A stretch of 64,000 nucleotides of DNA from NCBI GenBank assembly GCA_020638855.1, contig JACKHT010000007.1:1-64000 (forward strand), given 5' to 3'. Within the stretch, counting starts at the first letter, position 1, and the number at the start of each line of letters is the position of its first letter. The notes beneath the pieces were generated by a model. It was not told the origin of the DNA. It did not search any database and saw only the letters and a program-made list of their open reading frames with translations. Shown here in pieces: positions 11,279 to 20,159 of the stretch. Both the position numbers and the translations under genes were made by a program. This DNA is from Planctomycetota bacterium (GTDB taxonomy: Bacteria; Planctomycetota; UBA1135; GCA-002686595).

Positions 11279-14182
11279 GTGAAGGTTCCCCTCGTTGCCC
11301 TCCTCCGCCGTTTCAAGGCTGCTCGTTCGGTAGGCCTGCGGTCCCTCTTGGCGGCCAGTGGCGTGATGTTCGTCCTGGTGGTCTTGGTGACGGCGTTGGC
11401 CTATTGGGACGCGGCAGCCCGACAAGGCAAGGACCTAGATGCCTTGGCCCAATTGGCGGTCGCCAATCTGCCGCCGGGGATGAGCTCCCAGGAGTCGATT
11501 CCTGAAGAAGTGCTCTCGCAGTGGCGCGCATTGCGCGCGGATGCGCGGCTAGGCGGATTGATGGTCTACGCCGAGGACATGCGCCTCGTCTATGGATGGA
11601 GTTCCGATGGATCCGAGTGGCCCGAACGCTCGGAGCGGATCCAGGCGGCTTTCAAGGCGTCACCCCAAGCCGCATCGCGGCCGATCGAATTCGCCGACGG
11701 CGTGGGGAGCTTGCACTTGGTGGCCAAGCCCGAGTCTTGGGCCGAACTACGCCAATCGTGGGCGTTGTTTGGGGTCCGCATGTTCCTGATCGGTATCCCG
11801 ATCCTGCTTTGGCTGGTGCGTAGCCTACAGCGACAGCTGCTGCGACCCGTCCACGACATCGTGCGCTTGGCGCACCAGGTCGTGAGCCAAGGGAGCTATG
11901 GAGAACGGGTCCGAACCAACGGCGACGAGAACACCCAGGAATTGGCGGACGCGTTCAACCTGATCCTGTGGGAGATCGAGAAGCGGGACCGCCGGCTGGC
12001 CAGGACCCTCGAAAGCCTGGAACGCGACGTGGAATCCCGAACGGCCGAACTTGTGCAAGTCAACGCGGAGCTCACCCGTTCGCGCGAGCTGGCGGAAGCC
12101 GCGCTGGTTGCCAAGTCGGAATTCCTGGCCAACATGAGCCACGAGATTCGGACGCCGATGAATGCCGTGGTGGGGATGTCGGCCTTGTTGCTCGAAACCG
12201 ATTTGGACTCCGAGCAAAGCACCATGGCGGGCAACGTCATGCGCTCCGCGCAGGGTTTGCTCTCGATCATCAATGACATCCTCGACTTCTCCAAGATCGA
12301 GGCGGGCAAGCTGGCCCTGGAAGAAGTCGAATTCTCCCCGCGCCAAACGATCGAAGACACCTGCGACATGGTGGTTCAGGCAGCCCATGCCAAAGGCTTG
12401 GAGATCGCGACGTTGATCGACTCCAGCGTCCCCGAACGGTTGTACGGAGATCCGGTTCGGGTGCGCCAGATCGTGTTGAACTTCGTCAACAACGCCGTGA
12501 AGTTCACCGAGCGGGGGGAGGCTATCGTGCTCCTGTCCGCCGAACCCGATGGCGAAAATGCCTATCGCCTGATCTTGCGCGTGCGCGACACGGGCATCGG
12601 CATCCCCAAAGATCGCATGAACTCGCTGTTCGAATCGTTCTCGCAGGTGGACGCCTCGATGACGAGACGCTACGGCGGCACGGGACTGGGGCTGGCGATC
12701 ACCCACCAGTTGGTGGGCATGATGAACGGACAGGTGGGGGTGGAGAGCCAGGAAGGGGAGGGGTCGACCTTTTGGGCGACCATGCGTTTGCGTCGGGCAC
12801 CCGCTGGCGCGGTGGGCCCGCCCCAGGTCCCCGAGTACCTACCCGGTCTGCGCATGCTGGTGATCGAGGGCAATCGGGCCGTGGGCAGCATCCTTTGCCA
12901 CGAATTGGAGGGCCTGGGTTGCGCGACCAACCAGGAGAGCACGATTTATGGGGGCTTCGAGGCCCTATCGCGCGAACCCTTCGACCTGGTGTTCTTGGAT
13001 GCATCGCTGCCAGGTCGCGACGCGTTCTTTGGGGCCTTGCGAACCCAGGAAAACCTCCAGCACCTCAAGTTGGTGCTGCTATCACCCGCTTTCCGGCGCG
13101 TGGTCCTGCAGCCCTCCGACGAAGTCTTGGTGGCGGCGCATTTGGACAAACCCATGAAACGCGCCGGCCTGCTGCAATCCCTCGCGAAGGCAATGGCGGC
13201 CGCTCCCAGCACCAAGGTCGAACCCAGCACCCCAGCGGATCGCGCGGGCTCGCTGTTCGCGACCGAGTTCCGCCAATGGGTGCAGATCCTGCTGGTGGAG
13301 GACAATCCCACCAACCAGCAACTCATGCAATTCATCCTGGGCAAGGCGGGGTATGGGGTCGAGGTCGCCAGCAATGGTTTGGAAGCCCTGCAAAAGGTTG
13401 CCGAACAACGCTACGACGTGATCTTGATGGATTGCCAAATGCCGGAGATGGACGGCTTCGAAGCCACCCGCCGCATCCGTGGCATGGAGGTCTCCCAAGG
13501 CAGCCATACGCCCATCCTGGCCATGACCGCCAACGTCATGCAGGGTTATCGCGAGCGCTGTTTCGAAGCCGGCATGGATGACTACATCTCCAAACCGATC
13601 CAGCCCAAGGAGATGCTCGCTTGGCTCGAAGGCTGGTTGCAACGCGGTATGAAGGCCTCGGGGCGCATGGCTCAGGCCCAAAAGAACGCAGACGAGCAAA
13701 GGTCCCGCAAGATCCAAGCGGTCGCCCCCGCCAGCGCAGCTTCCGCGGAGCACGCGTTCCAGGGGGCCGCTGGCCAGGGGCAAAGCGAGTCCTTGGAGCC
13801 GCCCGCCCCCTTGCCTAGCGCACACCACCCAGCCGGGCCGAACGCGGCCATCGATCCCACCATCCTGGAGTGCCTGATGGAGGATGAGGTCGGCAAGGAG
13901 TTGGCCCTCGAGTTGATCCAATCGTTCACGACGCGAACCCCGGAATTCCTGGACGAGATCGATCAGGCCGGCCAGGCGGGGGACTGGGAAACCGTGGCGG
14001 GGCTTGCGCACAAGTTCGTGTCGACCAGTGGTAGCGTGGGGGCCGTGGGCTGCGCCAAGGTCCTCAAGCAGCTCGAAGCGGCTTGCCGACTGGGCGAACT
14101 CGACGAGGTCCCTAGTCTGCTGTTGGGGGTTCGCGCGGAACTCGATCGCGCGCTTGCTGGACTAGAGCAAATTCCGCTCTAG
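11279..14182 (+). CDS. Hybrid sensor histidine kinase, BarA-like (HAMP-HisKA-HATPase-REC-REC-HPt)
   Basis: A 967-aa membrane phosphorelay protein. A first transmembrane helix (about 22-41) and a second (about 162-182) bracket an extracytoplasmic sensor of 120 residues with no known fold. HAMP and coiled coil follow (185-275), then HisKA with phospho-acceptor His288 in NMSHEIRTPMN, and the ATPase with NFVNNAVKF (N box), RDTGIGIP (G1) and GGTGLGLAI (G2). The first receiver (525-640) is degenerate: the usual acidic pair is IEGN, although Asp574 and Lys624 remain. The second receiver is intact (E674/D675, D718, K772). A C-terminal HPt carries His911 in LAHKF. No response regulator is adjacent. 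GTG 11279 is chosen because it begins just before the first helix; a longer form from 11177 is possible. Confidence 0.9.
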   Translation: MKVPLVALLRRFKAARSVGLRSLLAASGVMFVLVVLVTALAYWDAAARQGKDLDALAQLAVANLPPGMSSQESIPEEVLSQWRALRADARLGGLMVYAEDMRLVYGWSSDGSEWPERSERIQAAFKASPQAASRPIEFADGVGSLHLVAKPESWAELRQSWALFGVRMFLIGIPILLWLVRSLQRQLLRPVHDIVRLAHQVVSQGSYGERVRTNGDENTQELADAFNLILWEIEKRDRRLARTLESLERDVESRTAELVQVNAELTRSRELAEAALVAKSEFLANMSHEIRTPMNAVVGMSALLLETDLDSEQSTMAGNVMRSAQGLLSIINDILDFSKIEAGKLALEEVEFSPRQTIEDTCDMVVQAAHAKGLEIATLIDSSVPERLYGDPVRVRQIVLNFVNNAVKFTERGEAIVLLSAEPDGENAYRLILRVRDTGIGIPKDRMNSLFESFSQVDASMTRRYGGTGLGLAITHQLVGMMNGQVGVESQEGEGSTFWATMRLRRAPAGAVGPPQVPEYLPGLRMLVIEGNRAVGSILCHELEGLGCATNQESTIYGGFEALSREPFDLVFLDASLPGRDAFFGALRTQENLQHLKLVLLSPAFRRVVLQPSDEVLVAAHLDKPMKRAGLLQSLAKAMAAAPSTKVEPSTPADRAGSLFATEFRQWVQILLVEDNPTNQQLMQFILGKAGYGVEVASNGLEALQKVAEQRYDVILMDCQMPEMDGFEATRRIRGMEVSQGSHTPILAMTANVMQGYRERCFEAGMDDYISKPIQPKEMLAWLEGWLQRGMKASGRMAQAQKNADEQRSRKIQAVAPASAASAEHAFQGAAGQGQSESLEPPAPLPSAHHPAGPNAAIDPTILECLMEDEVGKELALELIQSFTTRTPEFLDEIDQAGQAGDWETVAGLAHKFVSTSGSVGAVGCAKVLKQLEAACRLGELDEVPSLLLGVRAELDRALAGLEQIPL

Positions 14183-14202
14183 CCCCAACCGATCGATTCC
14201 CC

Positions 14203-14670
14203 CTAGCGTTCCTCGGGGAACAGCACTTCCAGGCTAGGCAGCGCGAGCACCTGGCCCTGCTTGAGCACGTTCGGGTTCTTCAGATCGTTGTAGACCGCCA
14301 CCGCGGTCAACACTTTGGGTTTTGCGTTGCCGTAGCGTTGCATGCAAATCGTGCCCAGAACCTCTCCTGCTTTCACCACGTGGGTCACGTCGGGCTCGAT
14401 GTCCGGTGCAGGGGGCGGTCGTTGGGGCTCGTCCTCGGGGGGCAGCACGTCGCTGGGGCCCTGCAGATGGATGGGGGTTGCCATGGGCTCTGCGCCACTT
14501 GGCCGCCCCAAGACCAGTTTGACCCAACGATCTTGGCCAGCGGAGCCTTGGAACGAGATGCCCTGTTCGTACTCTCGCTTCTGTTCGAGGCGGCGAGTGA
14601 TGCCCTTCTGCCAAAAAGCTGCCATCAGGAACAGCGACAGGAGCACGGAGAGTCCGAGGAAAACACGCAT
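14203..14670 (-). CDS. LysM-domain protein, membrane-anchored
   Basis: A 155-aa protein with an N-terminal hydrophobic segment (residues 3-19, VFLGLSVLLSLFLMAAF) that acts as a signal anchor, then a variable proline-rich linker. A C-terminal LysM domain (about 95-147) begins THVVKAGEVLGTICMQRYG and ends with LKQGQVLALP. LysM binds N-acetylglucosamine in peptidoglycan, so the protein probably tethers something to the cell wall, or only senses it. No catalytic domain is present. A GAGG ribosome-binding site lies about 9 bases before the ATG. The gene is convergent with the hybrid kinase (20 bp between stops), and I see no terminator in that gap. Confidence 0.85.
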   Translation of the reverse strand: MRVFLGLSVLLSLFLMAAFWQKGITRRLEQKREYEQGISFQGSAGQDRWVKLVLGRPSGAEPMATPIHLQGPSDVLPPEDEPQRPPPAPDIEPDVTHVVKAGEVLGTICMQRYGNAKPKVLTAVAVYNDLKNPNVLKQGQVLALPSLEVLFPEER

Positions 14671-14752
14671 GGGAGAGGCCTCAGCCTAGCCCAAGGGGCG
14701 CCGAAACTCCACGAGGGCCGGTGCCCTGGCCCCGCATTCCCCCAAAATGCAA

Positions 14753-14790
14753 GGCGCCCCGGCACCCCAACAGTGGGGGGCCGGGGCGCC
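14753..14790 (-). terminator. GC-rich hairpin downstream of secDF
   Basis: An 11-bp perfect outer stem (GGCGCCCCGGC with its complement ending at 14790), one bulged base, four more C-G pairs and a 7-nt loop. On the minus strand it is followed by TTGCATTTTGG, a broken T-rich tract. It lies 19 bp past the secDF stop, so a terminator is likely but not textbook. Confidence 0.65.
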
Positions 14791-14808
14791 CAAGCAGCGA
14801 AACCACGC

Positions 14809-17805
14809 TCAGGCGGAGGTGGCGCCCTTGGCGGTCTCCGACTCATGCCCCGTATGGGATTCCAGTCCCTTCCGGCGGCGGGTCTCCAGCCATACCAGCG
14901 CGGGGCTGGCGATGAACAGCGACGAATAGGTTCCCACCATGATGCCTACGAACATGGCGAACGAGAAGCCTTCGATCACGTTGCCGGTACCCACGTTGAA
15001 GATGAACAGCAACGTCACGGTGAACAACGTGGTCAACGAGGTCAGCGTGGTCCGCGACAGGGTCTGGTTGAGCGAACGGTTGACGATGCTGGGCATGTCA
15101 CCCTTCATGCGTGGAAGGTTCTCGCGCACCCGGTCGAACACCACGATGGTGTCGTTGAGCGAGTAACCGATGATGGTCAGGAAGGCGGCGATCATCGACA
15201 GGTCGATTTCCACGCGCACCCAACCCGTCCATACCATGACCCCGATCGCACCCAGGGTGAGGCTCACGTCGTGCACCAACGCCACCACGGCCGCGAAGCC
15301 ATAGGAGTACTCGGTGAAGCGCACGCGGATGTACATCACCGCGGCGAAGAGGCTCAAGATGATGGCCAGCACGGCCTTGTCGCGCAGTTCCTCGACCACT
15401 TGAGCGCCCACCGAGCTGAGCTCGGAGATGGGGCTCGTAAGGGTGAACAACTGCTTGTCCCGGTCAGCCAAACCGTCGAGCCCCGTTTGGATGTCGAGCT
15501 CGACCAAGTTGGCCGCCTTGCCGCGGGCCACCCGGCCCTGGAAGGTGTAGATCGAATCGGTCCCAGCCAACAAGGTGACGGTCGGATCGGTCACGTTGCA
15601 CTGGGAAGCCAAGGCTTCGGATACTTGAACCGGGTCGTGGGGGACATCGAAGTACAACTTCCCGCTGGCTTGATCGCCTTCCACGGTGACGTCGACGGGG
15701 CCCTTCTGCAGCACCGGCGCCAAGTAATCCATCACGTCCTGACGGATCGAAGTCTGGTCGGCATTGGCCGTTTTGGCCAAGATGCGGAACGAACGGTAGC
15801 CGGTGGTCGAGTCGCCGGAGTTGAGGATCGGAACCACTTCGACCGAGCGCGTGAACACGTTTGCCTCGGCGATTAGGTTGTTCTTGGCCGGGTCGAACAT
15901 GGCCCGGATGCTATCGGTCAGCTGGGGTTCCTCGGTCACGATCGTCATGGTCGTGCCACCGGTGAAATCGATGCCCAGCTTCTTGTTGTCATCTTCGGAG
16001 ATGAACAACACCAGGCCCAACACGATGAACACCATCGAACAAGCCACGGCCACTTTGGTCTTCTTGAGGAAGTCGAAGCTGGTTTCGGTGACCGCGCGCC
16101 GCATGTTCCAATTGGCGACCCCGCGTTCAAGCGAGTAGTGCACCAATACACGGGTCAACACGAGCGCTGAGAGCATCGAGGTGATGATGCCGATGCACAA
16201 CGTGGTCGCGAAACCGCGCACCGGGCCCGAACCCACCTTGTACAGGATCAATCCCGTGATCAGCGTCGTCAAGTTGGCGTCGACGATGGTCGAGGTGGCG
16301 TTCTTGAAACCATCCCGGGCAGACTGCAACGGCTTGCGGCCCTTGAGTTGTTCCTCTCGAATCCGCTCGTAAATCAGGATGTTGGCGTCCACCGCCATAC
16401 CCACGGTCAAGATGATACCCGCAACCCCGGGTAGGGTCAGGGTGGCCTGGATGAACGACATGGCGCCCAGCAGGATGACCAAGTTGTAGAGCAGCGAGAT
16501 CCCGGCCAGGACCCCTAGCTGGCGGTAGTACACCACCATGAACAGCAACACGACAAAGAGACCGGCGGCGGCACTGCCGAAGCCCCGCTTGACGTAGTCG
16601 CTACCCAGGGTCGCACCGACCGTTTCCTGGGCTTCAAACTGGGGTTTGATGCGCAGCGAACCCGAGCGCAGGATGCGCACCAGGTTGTTGACCTCCTCCG
16701 AAGTGAAGCCGCCCGCGCCACCTTCGATGATGCCCTCGCCTTGCAGACGGCCGTGGATTTCGGGGAAGGTTACGATCTCGTCGTTGATGACGATCGCCAT
16801 GCGATCGCCCTTGTGTTCTTCGGTGAAGTCGCCGAATGCATCGCGCTTCTCGGGAACCGACGCGAAACCAACCGCGGGCAAGCCCATCTTCGACTGGCTC
16901 TGGAAGAAGTTCGGGAAGTCGGTGCCGTCGAAGTGATACTTCGGGTCGGCGTCCAAGACCAGGGGCTGGACCAAGTCCATGAACTTGGCTTCGGGGTTGG
17001 TGGTGGTCTGGGGGAACCAGCGCAGGCGGCTCACGGGGCCTTGGCGATCGGCCAACAGCGCGTTGTAGTCGCGGATCGAAACGCCGGGGTTGGCTTCAAC
17101 CCACTGCTTGAGGGCTTCGCGTTCCTTGTTCAGGTCGGTTCCGGCCAGATCGGTGGCCTTGGCTTCGATCAGGAACACCATGCTGCCCGTGTTCTCGATC
17201 AATTGGCGCCAGGGATCGGAAGCCTTGAGCAGGATGGAGGCACCTGCGGGGTGGGCTTCGATCTTGGTCTGGTCCCAGCCGCGCTCCAGGCCTTGGAGAC
17301 GGTTGCCCACGCGCTTGTTGTAGCGGAAGCGCTCGCCGTCGACCTCGCACAGACCGCCGGTGGCGGGGAATCCGTCGTAGGCGGTTTCCAACTCGGCGGC
17401 GTTCTTGGTCGGATCCTTGGCCAAGTACAGGGTGACGTCGTCGACACCCATGGCGGACTCCAGGGGCATGCTCACCGAACGGCGGGTCGCCGAGGCGCTA
17501 CCCGGGAGTTCGATGACCACGCGGTTGTTGCCCTCCTTGCGGATGACCACACCCTTGACGCCCTGCGGGTCGATGCGCTCGAGCCAAATCCCGATCAGCT
17601 CGTTCATGAGCGCGTCGGGGTTCGCGGCTTGTTGCTCGGTGATGGTGCCTTCTTCCAGCGCCTTCTTGAAGTCCACGCTGTACACCAGGCGGGTGCCCCC
17701 CTCGAGGTCGAGCCCCATGCGGAACCCGAGGAAGTACAGGGCTACCACCGATACCGCGAACAGGGTGAAAAGAGTCCAGACCTTGCGGCCGATGTGGTCA
17801 ACCAT
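14809..17805 (-). CDS. secDF: Fused protein translocase subunit SecDF
   Basis: A 998-aa inner-membrane protein that joins SecD and SecF in one chain. It uses the proton gradient to help pull preproteins out of the SecYEG channel. The SecD half starts with a transmembrane helix and the MGLDLEGGTRLVYSV motif near residue 30, a large periplasmic P1 domain (about 100-390), and a membrane block with LAGISLLYNLVILLGAM and TVGMAVDANILIYERIREE. The SecF half begins near residue 590 with NWNMRRAVTE, repeats the family motif as LGIDFTGGTTMTIV, and ends with TIIGYSLNDTIVVFDRVREN. Separate genes occur in E. coli and fused forms in many Gram-positives and some other phyla. ATG 17805 is preferred; the preceding GTG at 17808 is the only close alternative. 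It lies downstream of trmD-rplS on the same strand. Confidence 0.96.
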   Translation of the reverse strand: MVDHIGRKVWTLFTLFAVSVVALYFLGFRMGLDLEGGTRLVYSVDFKKALEEGTITEQQAANPDALMNELIGIWLERIDPQGVKGVVIRKEGNNRVVIELPGSASATRRSVSMPLESAMGVDDVTLYLAKDPTKNAAELETAYDGFPATGGLCEVDGERFRYNKRVGNRLQGLERGWDQTKIEAHPAGASILLKASDPWRQLIENTGSMVFLIEAKATDLAGTDLNKEREALKQWVEANPGVSIRDYNALLADRQGPVSRLRWFPQTTTNPEAKFMDLVQPLVLDADPKYHFDGTDFPNFFQSQSKMGLPAVGFASVPEKRDAFGDFTEEHKGDRMAIVINDEIVTFPEIHGRLQGEGIIEGGAGGFTSEEVNNLVRILRSGSLRIKPQFEAQETVGATLGSDYVKRGFGSAAAGLFVVLLFMVVYYRQLGVLAGISLLYNLVILLGAMSFIQATLTLPGVAGIILTVGMAVDANILIYERIREEQLKGRKPLQSARDGFKNATSTIVDANLTTLITGLILYKVGSGPVRGFATTLCIGIITSMLSALVLTRVLVHYSLERGVANWNMRRAVTETSFDFLKKTKVAVACSMVFIVLGLVLFISEDDNKKLGIDFTGGTTMTIVTEEPQLTDSIRAMFDPAKNNLIAEANVFTRSVEVVPILNSGDSTTGYRSFRILAKTANADQTSIRQDVMDYLAPVLQKGPVDVTVEGDQASGKLYFDVPHDPVQVSEALASQCNVTDPTVTLLAGTDSIYTFQGRVARGKAANLVELDIQTGLDGLADRDKQLFTLTSPISELSSVGAQVVEELRDKAVLAIILSLFAAVMYIRVRFTEYSYGFAAVVALVHDVSLTLGAIGVMVWTGWVRVEIDLSMIAAFLTIIGYSLNDTIVVFDRVRENLPRMKGDMPSIVNRSLNQTLSRTTLTSLTTLFTVTLLFIFNVGTGNVIEGFSFAMFVGIMVGTYSSLFIASPALVWLETRRRKGLESHTGHESETAKGATSA

Positions 17806-17955
17806 CACTGGGGTGCGCCGTCGGGCGCGTTGGGGAAGAAAGGGGTTGCTTGGAAGGGCAGCGCCAAAGCCCCCTCAGGAGGGCCTTGGCGTGTGATTTT
17901 GGGGGCCCAGGACTGGCCCGTCGGAATGGGGGAAATCCTGGTCCCAGGCAAGGCA

Positions 17956-18369
17956 CTAAGCCTGCGCGTCGTTGGCCAGGCCCTGGCGACGGACCTTCTC
18001 GGCTTCGCGGTCGCGACGGACCTTCTCGCCCAGCAATTCCTTGACGCGGGTGCCTTTGCCCACGCGGTCGCGCAGGAAGTACAGCTTGGCGCGGCGCACA
18101 TCACCACGGCGGGTGATGACCACGTCTTGAACCCGGGGGTTGTGCATGGGGAAGGTCCGTTCGACGCCTTCACCCTGCACGATGCGGCGCACGATGATGT
18201 TGCGACGGATCCCGCGGCCCTGCATCGAGATCACGGTGCCGCTAAACACCTGGATCCGCTCCTTCTCGCCTTCGCGAATCAGGTAATGCACTTCCACACT
18301 ATCACCGGTGTGTACGGGCGGCAGTTGCTTCTTGCCGAGTTCACGTTCGAGTTGGTCGATTACGTCCAT
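17956..18369 (-). CDS. rplS: 50S ribosomal protein bL19
   Basis: A 137-aa protein of the large-subunit interface near the 30S bridge. The family block HTGDSVEVHYLIREGEKERIQ, then FSGTVISMQGRGIRRNIIVR, GVERTFPMHNP and RRAKLYFLR, is complete; bL19 cores are about 115 aa and the extra residues form a charged C-terminal tail. It follows trmD by 112 bp on the same strand, the conserved trmD-rplS order. The rpsP and rimM genes that often precede trmD are absent here. Confidence 0.97.
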   Translation of the reverse strand: MDVIDQLERELGKKQLPPVHTGDSVEVHYLIREGEKERIQVFSGTVISMQGRGIRRNIIVRRIVQGEGVERTFPMHNPRVQDVVITRRGDVRRAKLYFLRDRVGKGTRVKELLGEKVRRDREAEKVRRQGLANDAQA

Positions 18370-18481
18370 CGCAGGGGGGGCTCGCAGGCCAGTTGGGGCG
18401 TGGTGGCACGCCAGATTTCGTTGCTGGGGGCGGAAGGGCTTCGCGCGTCTTCCGTGGGAGTTGGGGTACTGGATCCAGAGC

Positions 18482-19189
18482 TTAGAAAGCTCCGTTGTTC
18501 GGTTGGGTGGGGTGGGACCCGGGCGTGGGGCGCGCCTGGGTTCGGGCTTGGGCCTGTTTCCTGCGCCATGCGTCGATTTGGGCGTGGTCGCCGCCCATCA
18601 ACACTTCCGGCACCGCTAGGCCGCGAAAGGTTCGCGGGCGCGTGTAGTGCGGGTGGTCGAGGGTTTCGCCATCTTGGAACGAATCTTCTTGGGCCGAACG
18701 TTCGTCGCCGAGCGCTCCGGGCACGAGCCGCGTGACCGCATCGACGATGCACAGCGCGGGAAGTTCGCCGCCGGATAGGACGAAGTTGCCAATCGACACG
18801 CGTTCGATCTGGTGCAGTTCGAAGATGCGCTCGTCGAAGCCTTCGTAGCGACCGCAGAGCAACAGCAAGCGCGGTTCTTCAACGAAACTTTGTGCCATGG
18901 GTTGGGAGAAAGTCGCGCCGCTTGGACAAAGGGCCAACTTGCGGTGGGGACCCCACTCGCGTTCGATCCACTCGATGCTTTCGACCACGGGCTCGGGGCG
19001 CAGCACCATGCCGGGACCCCCGCCGAACGGGCGATCATCCACGCTACGGTGGCGGTTGCGCGTCCAATCGCGGAAGTCGATCAGGCGGGTTTGCACCAGG
19101 CCACGACGTCTCGCCAGCCCCAAAACACCCACATCCAAGTAGGGTTCTAAGGCTTCGGGAAACAGGGTAAGGATGGTAAAGAGCGGCAT
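18482..19189 (-). CDS. trmD: tRNA (guanine37-N1)-methyltransferase
   Basis: A 235-aa SPOUT-family methyltransferase that makes m1G37 next to the anticodon and prevents +1 frameshifting. Motifs of the trefoil-knot SAM site are all present: the N-terminal LTLFPE, DDRPFGGGPGMVLRPEPV, LLLCGRYEGFDERI, and IGNFVLSGGELPALCIVDAV with the downstream catalytic region RLVPGALGDERSAQEDSF. ATG 19189 is chosen because AAGGGGG lies about 8 bases upstream; a slightly longer frame begins at 19204 without such a site. The C terminus has about 20 extra residues. It is the first gene of the trmD-rplS(-secDF) stretch and is divergent from ribE. Confidence 0.97.
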   Translation of the reverse strand: MPLFTILTLFPEALEPYLDVGVLGLARRRGLVQTRLIDFRDWTRNRHRSVDDRPFGGGPGMVLRPEPVVESIEWIEREWGPHRKLALCPSGATFSQPMAQSFVEEPRLLLLCGRYEGFDERIFELHQIERVSIGNFVLSGGELPALCIVDAVTRLVPGALGDERSAQEDSFQDGETLDHPHYTRPRTFRGLAVPEVLMGGDHAQIDAWRRKQAQARTQARPTPGSHPTQPNNGAF

Positions 19190-19404
19190 CTCGCCCCCTT
19201 GCAAAGGCCCAGCAGGGTAGGTCTGGGGCGGCCCTACGTCAAGGTTTCCCCCGGCCAGACGACCTATTCATAAGGAAGCGAGGTTCTTGGGGGCCGGCCC
19301 CACGCCCCGAGCCTTGCAAACCCGGCCGAAACGGGCGAGGAATTGGCTTCCTGGGCCGCTATGGTACAGGTCCGCCCTGTCTCCAGACCCCCCCCGCCAA
19401 CCCC

Positions 19405-20061
19405 TTGTTCACTGGAATCATCGAAGCCTGCGTCCCGGTCCTCTCGCTTACGCCCGTGGGCAAGGGAGCCCGCCTCGTCTTGCAGCGGCCCGATTTGGCC
19501 GATTGGGACCCCGAGGTGGGGGCCTCGATCGCCGTGGCCGGGGCCTGCCTGACCCTCGTGGGCACGGAAAGCGGCCCTGCTGGGGAGGCGGGAATGGCCT
19601 TCGACCTGTCCCATGAGACCCTCGTCCGGACCCGTTTGGGCCAGGTGAAACCCGGCCAGCGGCTCAACCTGGAGCGTGCGCTGAAGTTGGGTGACCGCCT
19701 GGATGGTCATATGGTCTCCGGTCACGTGGACGGCACCGGGGCGGTGGTGGGCATCCGCTCGTGGGGGGACGGGGGCAAGGAAATCTCTTTTGAGGTGCCC
19801 GCAGACCTCGAGCGATTCCTGGTGGACAAGGGCAGCATCACCCTGGACGGCATCTCGCTCACGGTGGTGGAGCCCCACGGACTGCGATTCCACGTGGCGT
19901 TGATCCCGCTCACCTTGGCCATCACTTCGTTGGGCCAAGCCCAAGTAGGGGACCCCATCCACGTGGAAGCGGACTTGGTGGGCAAATGGTTGGATCGCCT
20001 GGCTCACCCGTCGGTGCCTGGCTCGGGCCAGGGGAACTCCCCCTGGCCGGTCGAGTCCTGA
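19405..20061 (+). CDS. ribE: Riboflavin synthase, alpha chain
   Basis: A 218-aa enzyme that converts two 6,7-dimethyl-8-ribityllumazine molecules to riboflavin plus a pyrimidinedione. It consists of two lumazine-binding beta-barrel repeats. The first starts at the canonical N terminus MFTGIIE, with GACLTLV and FDLSHETL; the second begins near LGDRLDGHMVSGHVDGTG and includes GSITLDGISLTVV. The canonical N terminus forces the start at TTG 19405, a rare start codon. I see no FMN riboswitch upstream. It is isolated from other riboflavin genes, divergent from trmD and convergent with mlaD. Confidence 0.95.
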   Translation: MFTGIIEACVPVLSLTPVGKGARLVLQRPDLADWDPEVGASIAVAGACLTLVGTESGPAGEAGMAFDLSHETLVRTRLGQVKPGQRLNLERALKLGDRLDGHMVSGHVDGTGAVVGIRSWGDGGKEISFEVPADLERFLVDKGSITLDGISLTVVEPHGLRFHVALIPLTLAITSLGQAQVGDPIHVEADLVGKWLDRLAHPSVPGSGQGNSPWPVES

Positions 20062-20067
20062 TCCACT

Positions 20068-20159
20068 CGAAGCCCCGAGCTCCCAGAAACCCCGAGCTCC
20101 CAGAAACCCCGACCCCTTAGAAACCCCGAACCCCTAGAAACCCCGGACCCTTAGAAACC
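20068..20159. repeat. 17-bp tandem repeat between ribE and mlaD
   Basis: Five 17-bp units with the core AGAAACCCCGAGCTCCC, starting at 20068, 20085, 20102, 20119 and 20136, plus a 7-nt partial copy. The first half of each unit (AGAAACCCCG) is nearly invariant; the second half drifts. The array fills the gap between the convergent genes and runs over the stop codon of mlaD at 20151-20153. It may be a replication-slippage array that also affects the mRNA 3' ends. Confidence 0.93.

Noticed and set aside
17864..17889. 11-bp hairpin between rplS and secDF
   Set aside because: It has two G-U pairs and no T tract after it on the minus strand, so I did not call it a terminator.
16741..18735. A 664-codon plus-strand frame opposite secDF and rplS
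   Set aside because: It lies antisense to two certain genes and shows no domain; long antisense frames are expected at this GC content.
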